Assembly (NCBI RefSeq): GCF_937958975.1
Contig: NZ_CALGRE010000041.1
Coordinates: 24,669-88,668, forward strand
Source: an uncultured Eubacterium sp.
GTDB taxonomy: Bacteria; Bacillota; Clostridia; Lachnospirales; Lachnospiraceae
DNA length: 64,000 bases
Direction of reading: 5' to 3'
Below, piece after piece: positions 42,978 to 52,988 of the stretch (the first letter of the stretch is position 1; every line of letters starts with the position of its first letter). The notes under the pieces are model-generated. The model was not told the origin of the DNA and ran no database searches. It worked only from the letters and a program-made list of their open reading frames with translations. A program made the position numbers and the translations under genes.

Positions 42978-43917
42978 TGCAGCTGTGGCAACAAAGGCGG
43001 CAAAAAATAAAAGCAGTAAAAAGTTTACACAAACTGAAGGATTTCATTCATTTATGCTTTTACTTCCGTATGGATTGTTGTTTTTTACGTTTATTTTATT
43101 ACCTATTGTAATTGCGATAGGATTGTCCTTTACCTATTTTGATGTTATTAATACACCATCATTTGCGGGAATGACAAACTATATTACGCTTATTACCGGT
43201 GACGAAGTGTTTATGAAGTATGTACTTCCAAACACTGTTCTCTACGCTTTGGTAGTAGGTGTAGGCGGATATATATTATCATTTATTATGGCGTGGATTC
43301 TTGCACAGGTGACACCGAGAGCGAGAACCTTATATGCGCTGGCGATGTATACCCCTTCTATGGCAGGCCAGGTTATGATTCAGGTTGTTTGGAAGACTAT
43401 CTTTTCGGGTGACCAGTCCGGTCTTGCAAATTCATTCTTGCAAAGAATGGGATTTATTAATCAACCGATACAGTGGTTGATATCCTCCGATTACTTTATG
43501 GTTATTATGATATTTATATCATTGTGGTCATCTATGGGTATTGGATTTTTGTCCATGCTTTCGGGTATTATGAATATCGACCAGGAGTTGTATGAGGCGG
43601 CATATGTAGATGGAATTAAGAATAGAGCACAGGAAATAATATATATTACTGTTCCATCCATGAAACCGCAGATGTTATTCGGTGCAGTTATGTCCATCGT
43701 AAATGCATTTAACATGGGCTGGATTGGTGTAGCGCTTGCAGGTGCAAACCCAACACCGGGTTATTCAGGACAGTTAATTGCGAACCATATTGAGGATTTC
43801 GCATTTGTGCGATATGAGATGGGTTATGCAGCGGCAGTTTCTGTTGCTCTTCTCTGTCTGGTATGGGTGTGCAGTAAGGTAGCAAACGTATTGTTTACAG
43901 AAAAAGATGAATATTAG
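42970..43917 (+). CDS. Sugar ABC transporter permease (MalF type), pair 1
   Basis: The product has about 315 residues and six membrane segments. It carries the conserved cytoplasmic EAA loop (YEAAYVDGIKNRAQEIIYI, then VPSMKPQM), which docks the ATPase subunit. It is similar to LplB/UgpA-type oligosaccharide permeases. ATG 42970 lies 9 bases after GAGGAGG and overlaps the upstream stop by 8 bases. It pairs with the permease at 43934. Confidence 0.88.
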   Translation: MSSAAVATKAAKNKSSKKFTQTEGFHSFMLLLPYGLLFFTFILLPIVIAIGLSFTYFDVINTPSFAGMTNYITLITGDEVFMKYVLPNTVLYALVVGVGGYILSFIMAWILAQVTPRARTLYALAMYTPSMAGQVMIQVVWKTIFSGDQSGLANSFLQRMGFINQPIQWLISSDYFMVIMIFISLWSSMGIGFLSMLSGIMNIDQELYEAAYVDGIKNRAQEIIYITVPSMKPQMLFGAVMSIVNAFNMGWIGVALAGANPTPGYSGQLIANHIEDFAFVRYEMGYAAAVSVALLCLVWVCSKVANVLFTEKDEY

Positions 43918-43933
43918 AAAGGAGTGTAAATAA

Positions 43934-44803
43934 ATGGCAAATTTTCAAGGTAATAGAATTAATCCTTCAAGATTTTCTAAAGGACAGTTAAAGTTCCACG
44001 CTATTGCATTTCCTTTATCAATAATCATGATAATTCCTGTAATATTTACGATATGCAATGCGTTTAAACCGCTTGGTGAGTTGTTCAAATTTCCACCGAC
44101 GATTTTGGTACATAACCCAACATTGGATAACTTTAAAAACCTTATGAACTTAGCGGGTTCTACAGGTATTCCAATGTCAAGATATTTCTTAAATTCGATG
44201 ATTGTCACAATACTTACTGTCGTATTGAACTTGCTTATTACAATTATGGCAGCCTATGTATTTTCAAAGAAAAAATTTAAGATAAAAGGTGCTTTATGGG
44301 AAGTAAACCAGATGGCTCTTATGTTCGTAGCCACAGCGGTAGCAATTCCAAGATATTTGATTATTGTAAATATAGGTGCATATAATACTTGGTTTGCACA
44401 TATACTTCCGCTGATTGCAATGCCGGTTGGATTGTTCTTAGTAAAACAGTTCGTAGACGGTATACCGGATGCCTTGATTGAGGCGGCAGTAGTAGATGGC
44501 GCAGGTGATATAACTATTCTTAGAAAGGTAATTATCCCTCTTACAAAACCGGCATTAGCGACATCTGTTGTTCTTACATTCCAGCAGGTATGGCAGAATG
44601 TAGAGACATCTAATAACTATATAACAAACGAAACCTTAAGAACTTTAACATACTATTGTACCTCGATTGGTGTAAATAACGCAGTGGCAGCGGCAGGTAT
44701 GGTGGCAGCATCATCTTTGATTCTGTTTCTTCCAAACCTTATAATATTCATATGTATGCAGTCAAAGGTTATGAACACAATGGCAAGTTCAGGTATCAAG
44801 TAA
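43934..44803 (+). CDS. Sugar ABC transporter permease (MalG type), pair 1
   Basis: The 289-residue protein has six membrane segments and an EAA loop (LIEAAVVDGAGDITILRKVI, IPLTKPALA). It is the partner of the permease encoded 17 bases upstream, and together they form one membrane pore. No nucleotide-binding subunit is encoded anywhere in the window, so the importer probably uses a shared MsmX-type ATPase. AGGAGTG precedes ATG. Confidence 0.88.
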   Translation: MANFQGNRINPSRFSKGQLKFHAIAFPLSIIMIIPVIFTICNAFKPLGELFKFPPTILVHNPTLDNFKNLMNLAGSTGIPMSRYFLNSMIVTILTVVLNLLITIMAAYVFSKKKFKIKGALWEVNQMALMFVATAVAIPRYLIIVNIGAYNTWFAHILPLIAMPVGLFLVKQFVDGIPDALIEAAVVDGAGDITILRKVIIPLTKPALATSVVLTFQQVWQNVETSNNYITNETLRTLTYYCTSIGVNNAVAAAGMVAASSLILFLPNLIIFICMQSKVMNTMASSGIK

Positions 44804-44815
44804 GGAGGCAGAAAA

Positions 44816-46882
44816 ATGAGAAGATTATGGAAAAAATCATTGGTTCTGTTTCTGGCTTTGATTTTCGCTGCAATGACTGTTCTTCCGGTTGCGGCATCTC
44901 AGGCAACAAGTTATACCTATACAATGGATGACCAGGATGAACTCGTGAGAACACAGGATGCGTACTTGCCAGACAGAACAATCACAGAATTAGGTCTCTC
45001 TGACCCGGAAGATATGATTATTGACGAAAATAATCAGGCATATATCGTTGACACCGGAAACAAGAGAATTGTAATTTATGATTTAAATACAGAAAAAGTC
45101 GTTAAGATTTTAAATAAGAAAACAATTGCTTCTAAGGATTTTGCAGGGTTTGATACTCCAAAAGGTATTTTTAGAACCAATGCAGGAGAGATTTATGTTG
45201 CAGATGGTGGAGCAAAGACGGTATTCAGATTTTCGAAAAATTTTGAATATGTGAGAAGATATGATGAACCGACAGCTCCAATTTTTGCAGGCACAAACTA
45301 TGAGCCGAGCAAAATTGCTGTTGACAGTGGAAACAACTTATATATTGTATCTGAGGGTGTGTATGCCGGAATTATTCAGTTGGCCAATACAGGTGAGTTT
45401 TTAGGTTATTTTACATCCAATAAATCGAAACTCACACCACAGCAGATGTTCTTAAAGTTGATTTACACTAAAGAACAGGAAAAGAAATCAGCAGCATTGA
45501 ACACACTTCCATCTACATTCTCGAATGTGTTTGTAGACAGAGAAGGTACAGCTTACTCTGTATGTATGGGTACAGGTAATGACTTGTTAAAGAAACATAG
45601 TACAAATGGTAAAAATATGTTTAATAACGGAGTTATTGCCAGTGATGCGTTTACAGATGTAACAGCAGATGATAATGGCATTATTTATGCCAGTGATTCT
45701 AAGGGATATATATGGGTATATACAAGTTCCGGAGAAGTGATTTTTTCACTTGGTGAGCAGGCAAATGATACGGACGTTTCCGGTTTGTTTTCATCATTGA
45801 CAACAATTGCAATTGATAACAACGGAAATATCTGGACAGCGGATGGCAAGAAAGGCTATTTGCAGTCGTTTACACCGACAGAATATGCGACAACAATATT
45901 CAGAGCTTTGAAAGAATACGAGAACGGTGATTACAAAGAAGCATTGGAAGATTGGAGTTATGTATTAAGACTGAATCAGATGTCCGTGTTAGCACACAAT
46001 GGTGTTGCAAAGGCTTATTATAATGATGAAGAATATGATAAGGCAATGGAACATTTTGAAATTGCCGGAAATAGAGACGGTTATTCCGACGCTTTCTGGG
46101 AGGTAAGAAATAAGTCGATACAGAAATGGCTTGGAACAGTGCTTATTATTCTTATCATACTTGTAGCGATTAGAATTATTATTGGATTTGTTGATAAAAA
46201 TAAGGTAATTAAAAAGAAAAAACGTGCATTAGGACAGAAATTAAAGAATATACCGGTCATTGGTGAAATTGGATATGCATTTAAGTGTGCGAAACATCCG
46301 ATTGACAGATACTATGATATCAGGGTACATAAGAATGGCTCTGTGGCAGCGGCAACAATTATTTATATTGTATTCTTTGGCGTATATATGTTGTATCAGA
46401 CAGGAAAAGGATTTATTTACCAGTATACAAAGGTAGAGGACATGGATATGGGAGCTGTTGTTGTAGGTTTCTTTGCAATACTTATACTCTTTATCATATG
46501 TAATTATCTTGTGACATCTATTACAGATGGTGATGGAACATTAAAACAGGTCTATATGATTCCTGCATACGGATTAATGCCGGTTATGATATGTATGTTA
46601 ATCACAACAGGAATGTCATATGTGTTGACATATAATGAGTCATTTATTCTTACAGTAATTATGATAATCGGATTAGGTTGGAGTATTGCAGTTATTTTTG
46701 AAGGACTTTCAACAGTACATGATTATGATTTTAAGAATACAGTAGTTAGTTTAATTATAACAGTGGTATTTATGCTCATTGCAGCCATTGTTGTTCTGGT
46801 GGTTATTATCATGTGGGAACAGTTATATGACTTCTTATTAACGGTAGGAAAGGAGATTATAAGAAATGTTACAGGCAGCTAA
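44816..46882 (+). CDS. NHL beta-propeller / TPR / YIP1-like membrane protein
   Basis: The 688-residue protein has a signal peptide (1-28) and an extracellular NHL-type propeller (about 55-355; DPEDMIIDENNQAYIVDTGN, KRIVIYDL, TPKGIFRTNAGEIYVADGG). A short TPR-like helical pair (about 365-425), a membrane segment (about 440-462) and a cytoplasmic basic linker follow. It ends with a multi-span YIP1-like domain (about 490-685). I know of no described function. Its position between two permease pairs, and overlap with the next gene by 17 bases, suggest that it is an accessory part of the glucan uptake machine. Confidence 0.7.
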   Translation: MRRLWKKSLVLFLALIFAAMTVLPVAASQATSYTYTMDDQDELVRTQDAYLPDRTITELGLSDPEDMIIDENNQAYIVDTGNKRIVIYDLNTEKVVKILNKKTIASKDFAGFDTPKGIFRTNAGEIYVADGGAKTVFRFSKNFEYVRRYDEPTAPIFAGTNYEPSKIAVDSGNNLYIVSEGVYAGIIQLANTGEFLGYFTSNKSKLTPQQMFLKLIYTKEQEKKSAALNTLPSTFSNVFVDREGTAYSVCMGTGNDLLKKHSTNGKNMFNNGVIASDAFTDVTADDNGIIYASDSKGYIWVYTSSGEVIFSLGEQANDTDVSGLFSSLTTIAIDNNGNIWTADGKKGYLQSFTPTEYATTIFRALKEYENGDYKEALEDWSYVLRLNQMSVLAHNGVAKAYYNDEEYDKAMEHFEIAGNRDGYSDAFWEVRNKSIQKWLGTVLIILIILVAIRIIIGFVDKNKVIKKKKRALGQKLKNIPVIGEIGYAFKCAKHPIDRYYDIRVHKNGSVAAATIIYIVFFGVYMLYQTGKGFIYQYTKVEDMDMGAVVVGFFAILILFIICNYLVTSITDGDGTLKQVYMIPAYGLMPVMICMLITTGMSYVLTYNESFILTVIMIIGLGWSIAVIFEGLSTVHDYDFKNTVVSLIITVVFMLIAAIVVLVVIIMWEQLYDFLLTVGKEIIRNVTGS

Positions 46883-49385
46883 ATATAAAAAGTTAAAAAT
46901 AACAGCACTTGTTGTATGTCTCTTATGTGTCCTTTCTCTGGGAGCCGCTGTCGCAGCAGCGTTCCTGAATACAAATAGAGATACAAGACCGGCGCCGGAT
47001 AAGGTGACATCAGGTCTTGAGAAGACAAATGCTTATGAACTCCTATGTGAAAGAGGAGATTACAAATATTATTTCAGAGATGACAGAGACATTATCTTAG
47101 TGGAAAATACAAAGACAGGTTACATTTGGAAAACAGGTGTTGACATTGCGCTCCCTACGCAGATTGAGGAGGCTTTGGATGTAGTGAACAGTGCGAAGGA
47201 AGATAAAGACCCTTCAGAAATCAAAGATTATGCAGAAGAGTTTGATTTGACGGTAGCTCAGGTAAAAGAGATTGCCAATACACCAAAGGATTCATCTTTT
47301 ACAAATGACCAGTATGCTGCGTTTGCCAATTCCCTTATTACCGTAGAGTATTATACAGGTGAAGGAAAATCAATGAAGACAACAAGAGTTTCATCAGCTG
47401 CATATGACAGACATGATGGAACATCCGGTCTGAAAGAAGTAAACAAGGCAAATGGAGAATATGTTTTAGAGTGCCTGTTCGGTATTGAAAAAGAAGAATT
47501 AGGCGTGAATGTACATATTACATTCGGTGAAGATGGAAATATCACTTATGATATTCCATATGAAGAGATTACAGGTGATGCAGTTTCAAAAATTGCTAAT
47601 ATTATTATCACACCTTTCCTTGGAACAAGTGGTGGTGCAACTTTAGCATATGATAAGAATCAGGAAGACTGGGTTACTTTAAAGGGAAAAGAAATTACAC
47701 CGGGATATGCATTGATTCCTGACGGAAGTGGTGCATTGGTAAGATTTTCTGATAATAAGGCTAAGTTTAGTGAATATAAAGGTAAAGTTTATGGAGAAGA
47801 TCCGTCGATACAGCTTACATACTATGATTCATTAGGAGATGCTGTTCCGGTCAAAAATCCAACAATGCCTGTATTTGGTATTTCACACGGTGACGGAACT
47901 CAGGCGGCATTTGTTGCTTATGCAGATAAGGGTGATGCGTTTATGTCAATTAATGCAGCACCGTCATCCACAGAGGAGGGTGAAGTAAGATATACATATG
48001 CATATCCTTCTTTCAAATTTAACTCAGAATTTTATCAGGTTATCAATCAGGCAGGCGAATCATACAGAAAGATTCAGGATGAGCCAAATAAATTTGATAT
48101 TTCTATGACATATCAGTTCCTGAGTGGAGATGGAAAGGATGGAAAACCATCGGCAGATTATGCCGGAATGGCAAAAGCCTACAGACAGCATTTGATTGAT
48201 AATGGTATATTGACAGAAATGACGGCAGAGGGAAGTGATATTCCTATCAGAATAGATTTCCTTATGTCAGATTCGAAAAAGGGTGTTTTCTCAACACAGG
48301 AAGTTGCAGTTACATCGACAAAGGATGTCAGAAATATTCTTGACAAATTGTTAGAGGATGGAATCAGCAATATTAATTCAGGTTTGATTGGATGGCAGAG
48401 TGGTGGTCAGACATTGTCAAAACCAAACAGCACAAGTTTTTCAGGCTCCATAGGAAAAGAGGGAGATTTTGAAGATTTAATGTCCGATTTTAAAAAGAAG
48501 AATGTTGATATTTCATTTTCAAGGGATTTTACAACGATTAACGAAGATATGGTGAGCTACTATAATAATGCAGCAAAGCATATGAATACACAGTATTTAG
48601 AACTCGACAAGTCAGGCGTACTTCCGAAAAATGTTCCGGTAACGGAATACGGATATGCTGCACCAAAGAAGACAGCGCAGTGGATAGAAGATTTATATGA
48701 AGACTTGGGAAGTTTAAGCCCTTCATTTACAATCGATGGAGCATCTAACGTATTATTAAGTACATATAGCAGTGACGGAGCCGATACAACAGTTACTCAG
48801 GCAATTAAGTTATATCAGGATGCACTCGAAAAAATAAATAAAAATGGAACAAAGATTAATCTTGTAAATCCAAACCTTTATTTATGGAAATATGCAGGAA
48901 GGTATTTACAGTCACCTGTCGGAACATCACAGTATGTGTATGAGACAGATACAGTTCCGTTTTTACAGATGGTTCTTCATGGTACAATGGAAGTTTACGC
49001 ACCGTATGCAAACTTCTCATTCTACTCAGCGACGGACCAGTTAAGAATGATAGACTATAATATTTCGCCATCATTTGTATTGACACAGGAGCCATCCTAT
49101 TTATTGGCTTCGACAACTTCTTCAGATTACTATTCAACAGAGTTTGAACAGTATGAGGAATTGGTTCAGAAGATATATAAAGTTGTAAATGAGCCATTGT
49201 CACAGGTTATCGGATATCAGTGGGATGGAAGAAAAGTTTTACAGGATGGTGTTATTGCAAACAAATATGTGAAAGACGGAAGTCAAAAGAGTATTATTAT
49301 TAACTATACAGACGAAGATGTGACAGTAAACGGTACAACAGTTACAGCAATGAGTGCAAAAGTTATAGAGGGAGGTGTTAAATAA
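46866..49385 (+). CDS. Large membrane-anchored DUF5696-like protein
   Basis: The 839-residue protein has an N-terminal membrane anchor (about 10-33). A beta-rich half follows (about 60-420; PGYALIPDGSGALVRFSD, MPVFGISHGDGTQAAF, VAYADKGDAF). A second half (about 435-760; DYAGMAKAYRQHLIDNG, IPIRIDFLMSDSKKG, NINSGLIGWQSGG) has the rhythm of a TIM-barrel glycoside hydrolase. I place it with the DUF5696 family found beside sugar transporters. If catalytic it would act outside the cell on glucan, but no catalytic pair can be assigned with confidence. It starts inside the preceding gene and ends at the next start codon. Confidence 0.68.
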   Translation: MLQAAKYKKLKITALVVCLLCVLSLGAAVAAAFLNTNRDTRPAPDKVTSGLEKTNAYELLCERGDYKYYFRDDRDIILVENTKTGYIWKTGVDIALPTQIEEALDVVNSAKEDKDPSEIKDYAEEFDLTVAQVKEIANTPKDSSFTNDQYAAFANSLITVEYYTGEGKSMKTTRVSSAAYDRHDGTSGLKEVNKANGEYVLECLFGIEKEELGVNVHITFGEDGNITYDIPYEEITGDAVSKIANIIITPFLGTSGGATLAYDKNQEDWVTLKGKEITPGYALIPDGSGALVRFSDNKAKFSEYKGKVYGEDPSIQLTYYDSLGDAVPVKNPTMPVFGISHGDGTQAAFVAYADKGDAFMSINAAPSSTEEGEVRYTYAYPSFKFNSEFYQVINQAGESYRKIQDEPNKFDISMTYQFLSGDGKDGKPSADYAGMAKAYRQHLIDNGILTEMTAEGSDIPIRIDFLMSDSKKGVFSTQEVAVTSTKDVRNILDKLLEDGISNINSGLIGWQSGGQTLSKPNSTSFSGSIGKEGDFEDLMSDFKKKNVDISFSRDFTTINEDMVSYYNNAAKHMNTQYLELDKSGVLPKNVPVTEYGYAAPKKTAQWIEDLYEDLGSLSPSFTIDGASNVLLSTYSSDGADTTVTQAIKLYQDALEKINKNGTKINLVNPNLYLWKYAGRYLQSPVGTSQYVYETDTVPFLQMVLHGTMEVYAPYANFSFYSATDQLRMIDYNISPSFVLTQEPSYLLASTTSSDYYSTEFEQYEELVQKIYKVVNEPLSQVIGYQWDGRKVLQDGVIANKYVKDGSQKSIIINYTDEDVTVNGTTVTAMSAKVIEGGVK

Positions 49386-50488
49386 TGGCAGAAGAAAACA
49401 TTAAAAAGACAACAGCTCCTGAACAAACGAAGAAGGCTGTAAAAGAAACAAAGACAGCAAAGCCAAAGAAACAGAAAAAAATGCGTACATATCAGCAGAG
49501 ACAGGATAGAACAGGTTACATGTTTATGGCACCTTGGATTATTGGTTTTGCAGCATTTACATTATTCCCTTTTGTAGCGACAATATATTTGAGCTTTACA
49601 AATGTAAAGAAAACGACATTGGGATATCAAATTGATTTTACAGGCGTTAACAACTATGTGAAAGCATTTGTGGGCAGTACAGAGTTTTTACCGGCACTTT
49701 TGAAGTATTTACAGATGATTATACCTTATACATTTATTGTAGTTGTATTATCATTTATTATTGCATATCTGCTCTGCAAGATTAAGACAGGAAAAGGAAT
49801 CCTAAGAACAATTTATTTCCTTCCTGTAGTAATTATGTCGGGTCCGGTTATGACACAGATTATGCAGGTACAGAGTGCCGCAGAAACAGCAGCTGATAAA
49901 ATTAATGCAGCCGCAGAAAAAGCAAATGCATATTCAAATATTTTTATTATGCAGATTATTCACAGCTATTCGCCGGCACTTGCTTCAGGGCTTGCGGGAA
50001 TATTTGACCAGTTGTCTATTATTCTCTGGTTTACAGGTATTCCGATTGTATTGTTTATCAACGGTTTACAGAAAATTAATGTAAGCATCTACGAAGCGGC
50101 GAGAATTGATTCTGCAAATGCATGGCAGATTATGTGGAAGATTACGATTCCAATGTTGAAGCAGATTGGATTAATTATTACAGTATTTACAGTAATACAG
50201 TTAGGTATGTTTAACTCAATCAATCCGGTTTACGAATTAATTGAAGAAAAGACCGGTGAGACCGGAAGCGGACTTGGATTTGCGGCAACATATGCCTGGA
50301 TATATACGGTAATAGTATTGTTGATTGTAGGATTTGTATTCCTATTATTCAAAGACAGAAAACCGAAGGATATCAAGGCAAGACAGAAACAGGAAAAGAA
50401 ATTAAAGAAATTAGAAAAGCAGCAGAAGAGAAGATTAGCTGCACAGAAGAGACATCAGGCAAAGGAGGCAAAGTTATATGGCAAATAA
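49385..50488 (+). CDS. Sugar ABC transporter permease (MalF type), pair 2
   Basis: The 367-residue protein has six membrane segments with an EAA loop (YEAARIDSANAWQIMWKITI). It also has two extensions: a Lys/Thr-rich N-terminal tail (about 1-40) and a long C-terminal Lys/Arg/Gln-rich coil (about 320-367). The insert QVQSAAETAADKINAAAEKA between the membrane segments is unusual. It overlaps the upstream stop codon and pairs with the next permease. Confidence 0.85.
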   Translation: MAEENIKKTTAPEQTKKAVKETKTAKPKKQKKMRTYQQRQDRTGYMFMAPWIIGFAAFTLFPFVATIYLSFTNVKKTTLGYQIDFTGVNNYVKAFVGSTEFLPALLKYLQMIIPYTFIVVVLSFIIAYLLCKIKTGKGILRTIYFLPVVIMSGPVMTQIMQVQSAAETAADKINAAAEKANAYSNIFIMQIIHSYSPALASGLAGIFDQLSIILWFTGIPIVLFINGLQKINVSIYEAARIDSANAWQIMWKITIPMLKQIGLIITVFTVIQLGMFNSINPVYELIEEKTGETGSGLGFAATYAWIYTVIVLLIVGFVFLLFKDRKPKDIKARQKQEKKLKKLEKQQKRRLAAQKRHQAKEAKLYGK

Positions 50489-51434
50489 AAATACAAGTGC
50501 AAAGAAAATTGATTTGTCAGCGATAAAGAAAATTAACTTTGCCAAGTTAAAGAAATTAAAAGGTGTTGCAATTGTTTCAAAGATAGCAATTTATTTTGTA
50601 CTTATTTGTATAGGATTTATATTTTTAGAGCCGATTTTTGAAATGATTTCTAAATCCATTATGACGGCAAAGGATTTGATTGACCCGTCAATTACATGGA
50701 TTGCAAAGCATGCGACATTAGAAAACTTTAAAAATGCTACATCAACACTGAATATTCCATCATCATTGATAAATTCCATTTGGTTTTCAGCATTGCTTGC
50801 AATTGCACAGACAGCAGTTTCTGCTATGACCGGATTTGCATTATCCCGTTATACGTTTAGAGGACATAATTTATGGTTTGTAATGCTTATATTGGCATTT
50901 ATACTCCCAATTCCTCTTTTGACAGTTCCAAGAATTATGTTATTTGGAACATTAGAAAATATCATTGGAATTAAATTAATTAATTCTGTAGTACCACAGT
51001 TTTTAATGGCTTTATTGGGACAGGGTACATATTCAACAATGTTAATATTGATATTCTATAACTTCTTTAATATGATTCCAAAATCATTAGATGAAGCAGC
51101 TATGATTGATGGTGCAGGTTCTATCAAAGTGTTCTATCATGTAGCAATTAGATTATCAATCTCAACAATTCTTGTTGTATTTTTGTTCTCATTTGTATTT
51201 AACTGGAATGAGACATACACAACTAATATTATGTTAGGTGACGCTTTGGAATTACTTCCTGGTAAACTGGCATTGTTTGACAACGGTGCTGCCAGCGGCT
51301 CAGGAAATGTAGTAAATGAAGCAAACCGTATGGCCGCCACTCTGATGGCAATAGCTCCATTGTTAGTTTTATATGCCCTGGTACAGAAACAGTTTATTGA
51401 GGGTATTGAGAACACCGGTATTACCGGAGAATAA
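50478..51434 (+). CDS. Sugar ABC transporter permease (MalG type), pair 2
   Basis: The 318-residue protein has six membrane segments and an EAA loop (LDEAAMIDGAGSIKVFYHVA). Its N-terminus is extended and basic (about 1-30). It overlaps the preceding gene by 11 bases. This second permease pair, together with the first and two binding proteins, means either two transporters or a compound one. It is the last gene before the GH16 enzymes. Confidence 0.87.
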   Translation: MANKNTSAKKIDLSAIKKINFAKLKKLKGVAIVSKIAIYFVLICIGFIFLEPIFEMISKSIMTAKDLIDPSITWIAKHATLENFKNATSTLNIPSSLINSIWFSALLAIAQTAVSAMTGFALSRYTFRGHNLWFVMLILAFILPIPLLTVPRIMLFGTLENIIGIKLINSVVPQFLMALLGQGTYSTMLILIFYNFFNMIPKSLDEAAMIDGAGSIKVFYHVAIRLSISTILVVFLFSFVFNWNETYTTNIMLGDALELLPGKLALFDNGAASGSGNVVNEANRMAATLMAIAPLLVLYALVQKQFIEGIENTGITGE

Positions 51435-51442
51435 AGTAACTG

Positions 51443-51472
51443 GGAAACAGTCATTTCAAAATGATTGTTTCC
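51443..51472 (+). promoter_or_regulatory. Leader hairpin before the first GH16 gene
   Basis: GGAAACAGTCATT and AATGATTGTTTCC form a 13-base stem, not followed by a T run, 34 bases before ATG. A related hairpin precedes the second copy, so it is probably an mRNA processing or stability element. Confidence 0.55.
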
Positions 51473-51505
51473 TGAGACAAAGCATATGAATGAAAGGGTA
51501 AAAAT

Positions 51506-52894
51506 ATGAAGATGTTAAAGAAAGTTGCTTCAATTGTTTTAGCATTGGCGATGGCAGCCACGCTTACTACAGTGAACCCTACACAGACAAGTGCGAAGGT
51601 CACAATCAAGTCTGGAAAGAAGATTACTCTTACAGTTGGAAAGAGTAAAACAATTAAGGTAAAAGAAAAAGGCGCTAAGTTTACTTCGAGCAGCAAGAAG
51701 GTTGCGACAGTAAGCAAAAAAGGCAAAGTGACAGCAAAGAAACCGGGAACATGTAAGATTACGGTTAAAGTTGGAAAGAGCAAAAAGAAAGTATCCGTAA
51801 AGGTTGGATTGGCAAAGGCAGCATTATCATCAGCGAGTCTTGCATCTGTAAACAGTGTAAAAGTAAACTGGGGTAAGGTAAAAGGAGCTACAGGCTATTA
51901 CGTTTATTATTCCACAAACAGTAAGACCGGATTTAAACAGGTAGCCGTAAATGGTGCCAATACGAAAAGTACAACAATTAAAAATCTTGCAATGGGTCAA
52001 ACATATTATTTTAAGGTGAAAGCTTTTGCAAAGGTAGGAAAGAAAACCTATACCAGTTCAGCTTTCTCGGCAGTAAAGAGTGTTAGAGTATACAAGATGG
52101 TATGGAATGATGAATTTAGCGGTACAAAGTTAGACACGACAAAGTGGAATAATAATGGTGCTACCGGTGCCGGCGGATATGGTAATCAGGAAAAACAAAA
52201 TTATCAGATAGATTACCATGAGGTAAAGGATGGAAACCTTATAATTAAGCCACAGTTTGAATATAATCCAAGAACAAAAAAAGTAATTGATAATCAGATT
52301 TTTTCAACAAAACTTTGGACAAAAGATATGTATTCCTTTACCTATGGAAAAGTAGAGTTTAGAGCAAAATTACCGAAAGGTCAGGGAACATGGGCTGCAG
52401 CATGGATGTTAGGTAATCAGTCCAATTATGGTTCATGGCCAAAATGTGGTGAAATTGATGTATTAGAGACCACGAGTGATATTACAAAGACAATTATTCC
52501 ACAGTCAATTCATTGTGATAAGTTCAACGGAATGCCTACAAGTCCGGGAAATAAATATAAGCATACAAAAGTGAGTGATGCGACAAGTGCATATCATACA
52601 TATGGTATTATCTGGACATCCACATCCATTACTTTTACGATTGATGGTAAAGTAACGTGGACATATGACCCGGATATGTATGTAGCAACAGGAAAAGGAA
52701 CAAATAATGCAAATATCTGGCCGTTTAATAAACCATTTTATTTGATTCTGAACTGTGCAGTAGGTGGAACATTGGGCGGAAATATTACACCGACATATTG
52801 GACTAAGATTGGTGAAAAGAAATATGATTCAGGTGCAGTCAATGAGATTTACCAGGATTATATGTATGTGGATTATGTAAGAGTATATCAATAG
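51506..52894 (+). CDS. Secreted GH16 endo-beta-1,3-glucanase (laminarinase), copy A
   Basis: The 462-residue protein has a signal peptide (about 1-31), a Big2-like Ig module (about 32-100), a fibronectin III module (about 105-195) and a GH16 catalytic domain (about 200-462). The active-site motif GEIDVLE places the nucleophile at Glu316, Asp318 and the acid/base at Glu321. FRAKLPKGQGTWAAAWMLG and the C-terminal YVDYVRVYQ are typical of laminarinases. It should cut beta-1,3-glucan at the cell surface or in the medium. It is 71 bases downstream of the permease gene, with a hairpin between. Confidence 0.92.
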   Translation: MKMLKKVASIVLALAMAATLTTVNPTQTSAKVTIKSGKKITLTVGKSKTIKVKEKGAKFTSSSKKVATVSKKGKVTAKKPGTCKITVKVGKSKKKVSVKVGLAKAALSSASLASVNSVKVNWGKVKGATGYYVYYSTNSKTGFKQVAVNGANTKSTTIKNLAMGQTYYFKVKAFAKVGKKTYTSSAFSAVKSVRVYKMVWNDEFSGTKLDTTKWNNNGATGAGGYGNQEKQNYQIDYHEVKDGNLIIKPQFEYNPRTKKVIDNQIFSTKLWTKDMYSFTYGKVEFRAKLPKGQGTWAAAWMLGNQSNYGSWPKCGEIDVLETTSDITKTIIPQSIHCDKFNGMPTSPGNKYKHTKVSDATSAYHTYGIIWTSTSITFTIDGKVTWTYDPDMYVATGKGTNNANIWPFNKPFYLILNCAVGGTLGGNITPTYWTKIGEKKYDSGAVNEIYQDYMYVDYVRVYQ

Positions 52895-52926
52895 AGTGCG
52901 TAAAAGGTAAAATAATGAAAGTAACT

Positions 52927-52957
52927 GGGATATGGTCATTGCGTGGTGACCGTTTCC
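52927..52957 (+). promoter_or_regulatory. Leader hairpin before the second GH16 gene
   Basis: GGGA...GGTCA and TGACC...TCCC form a broken stem at the same relative place as the hairpin at 51443-51472. It is the diverged duplicate of that element. Confidence 0.5.
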
Positions 52958-52988
52958 CGACACAACATATGAAAGAAAGGGAGAGAAT

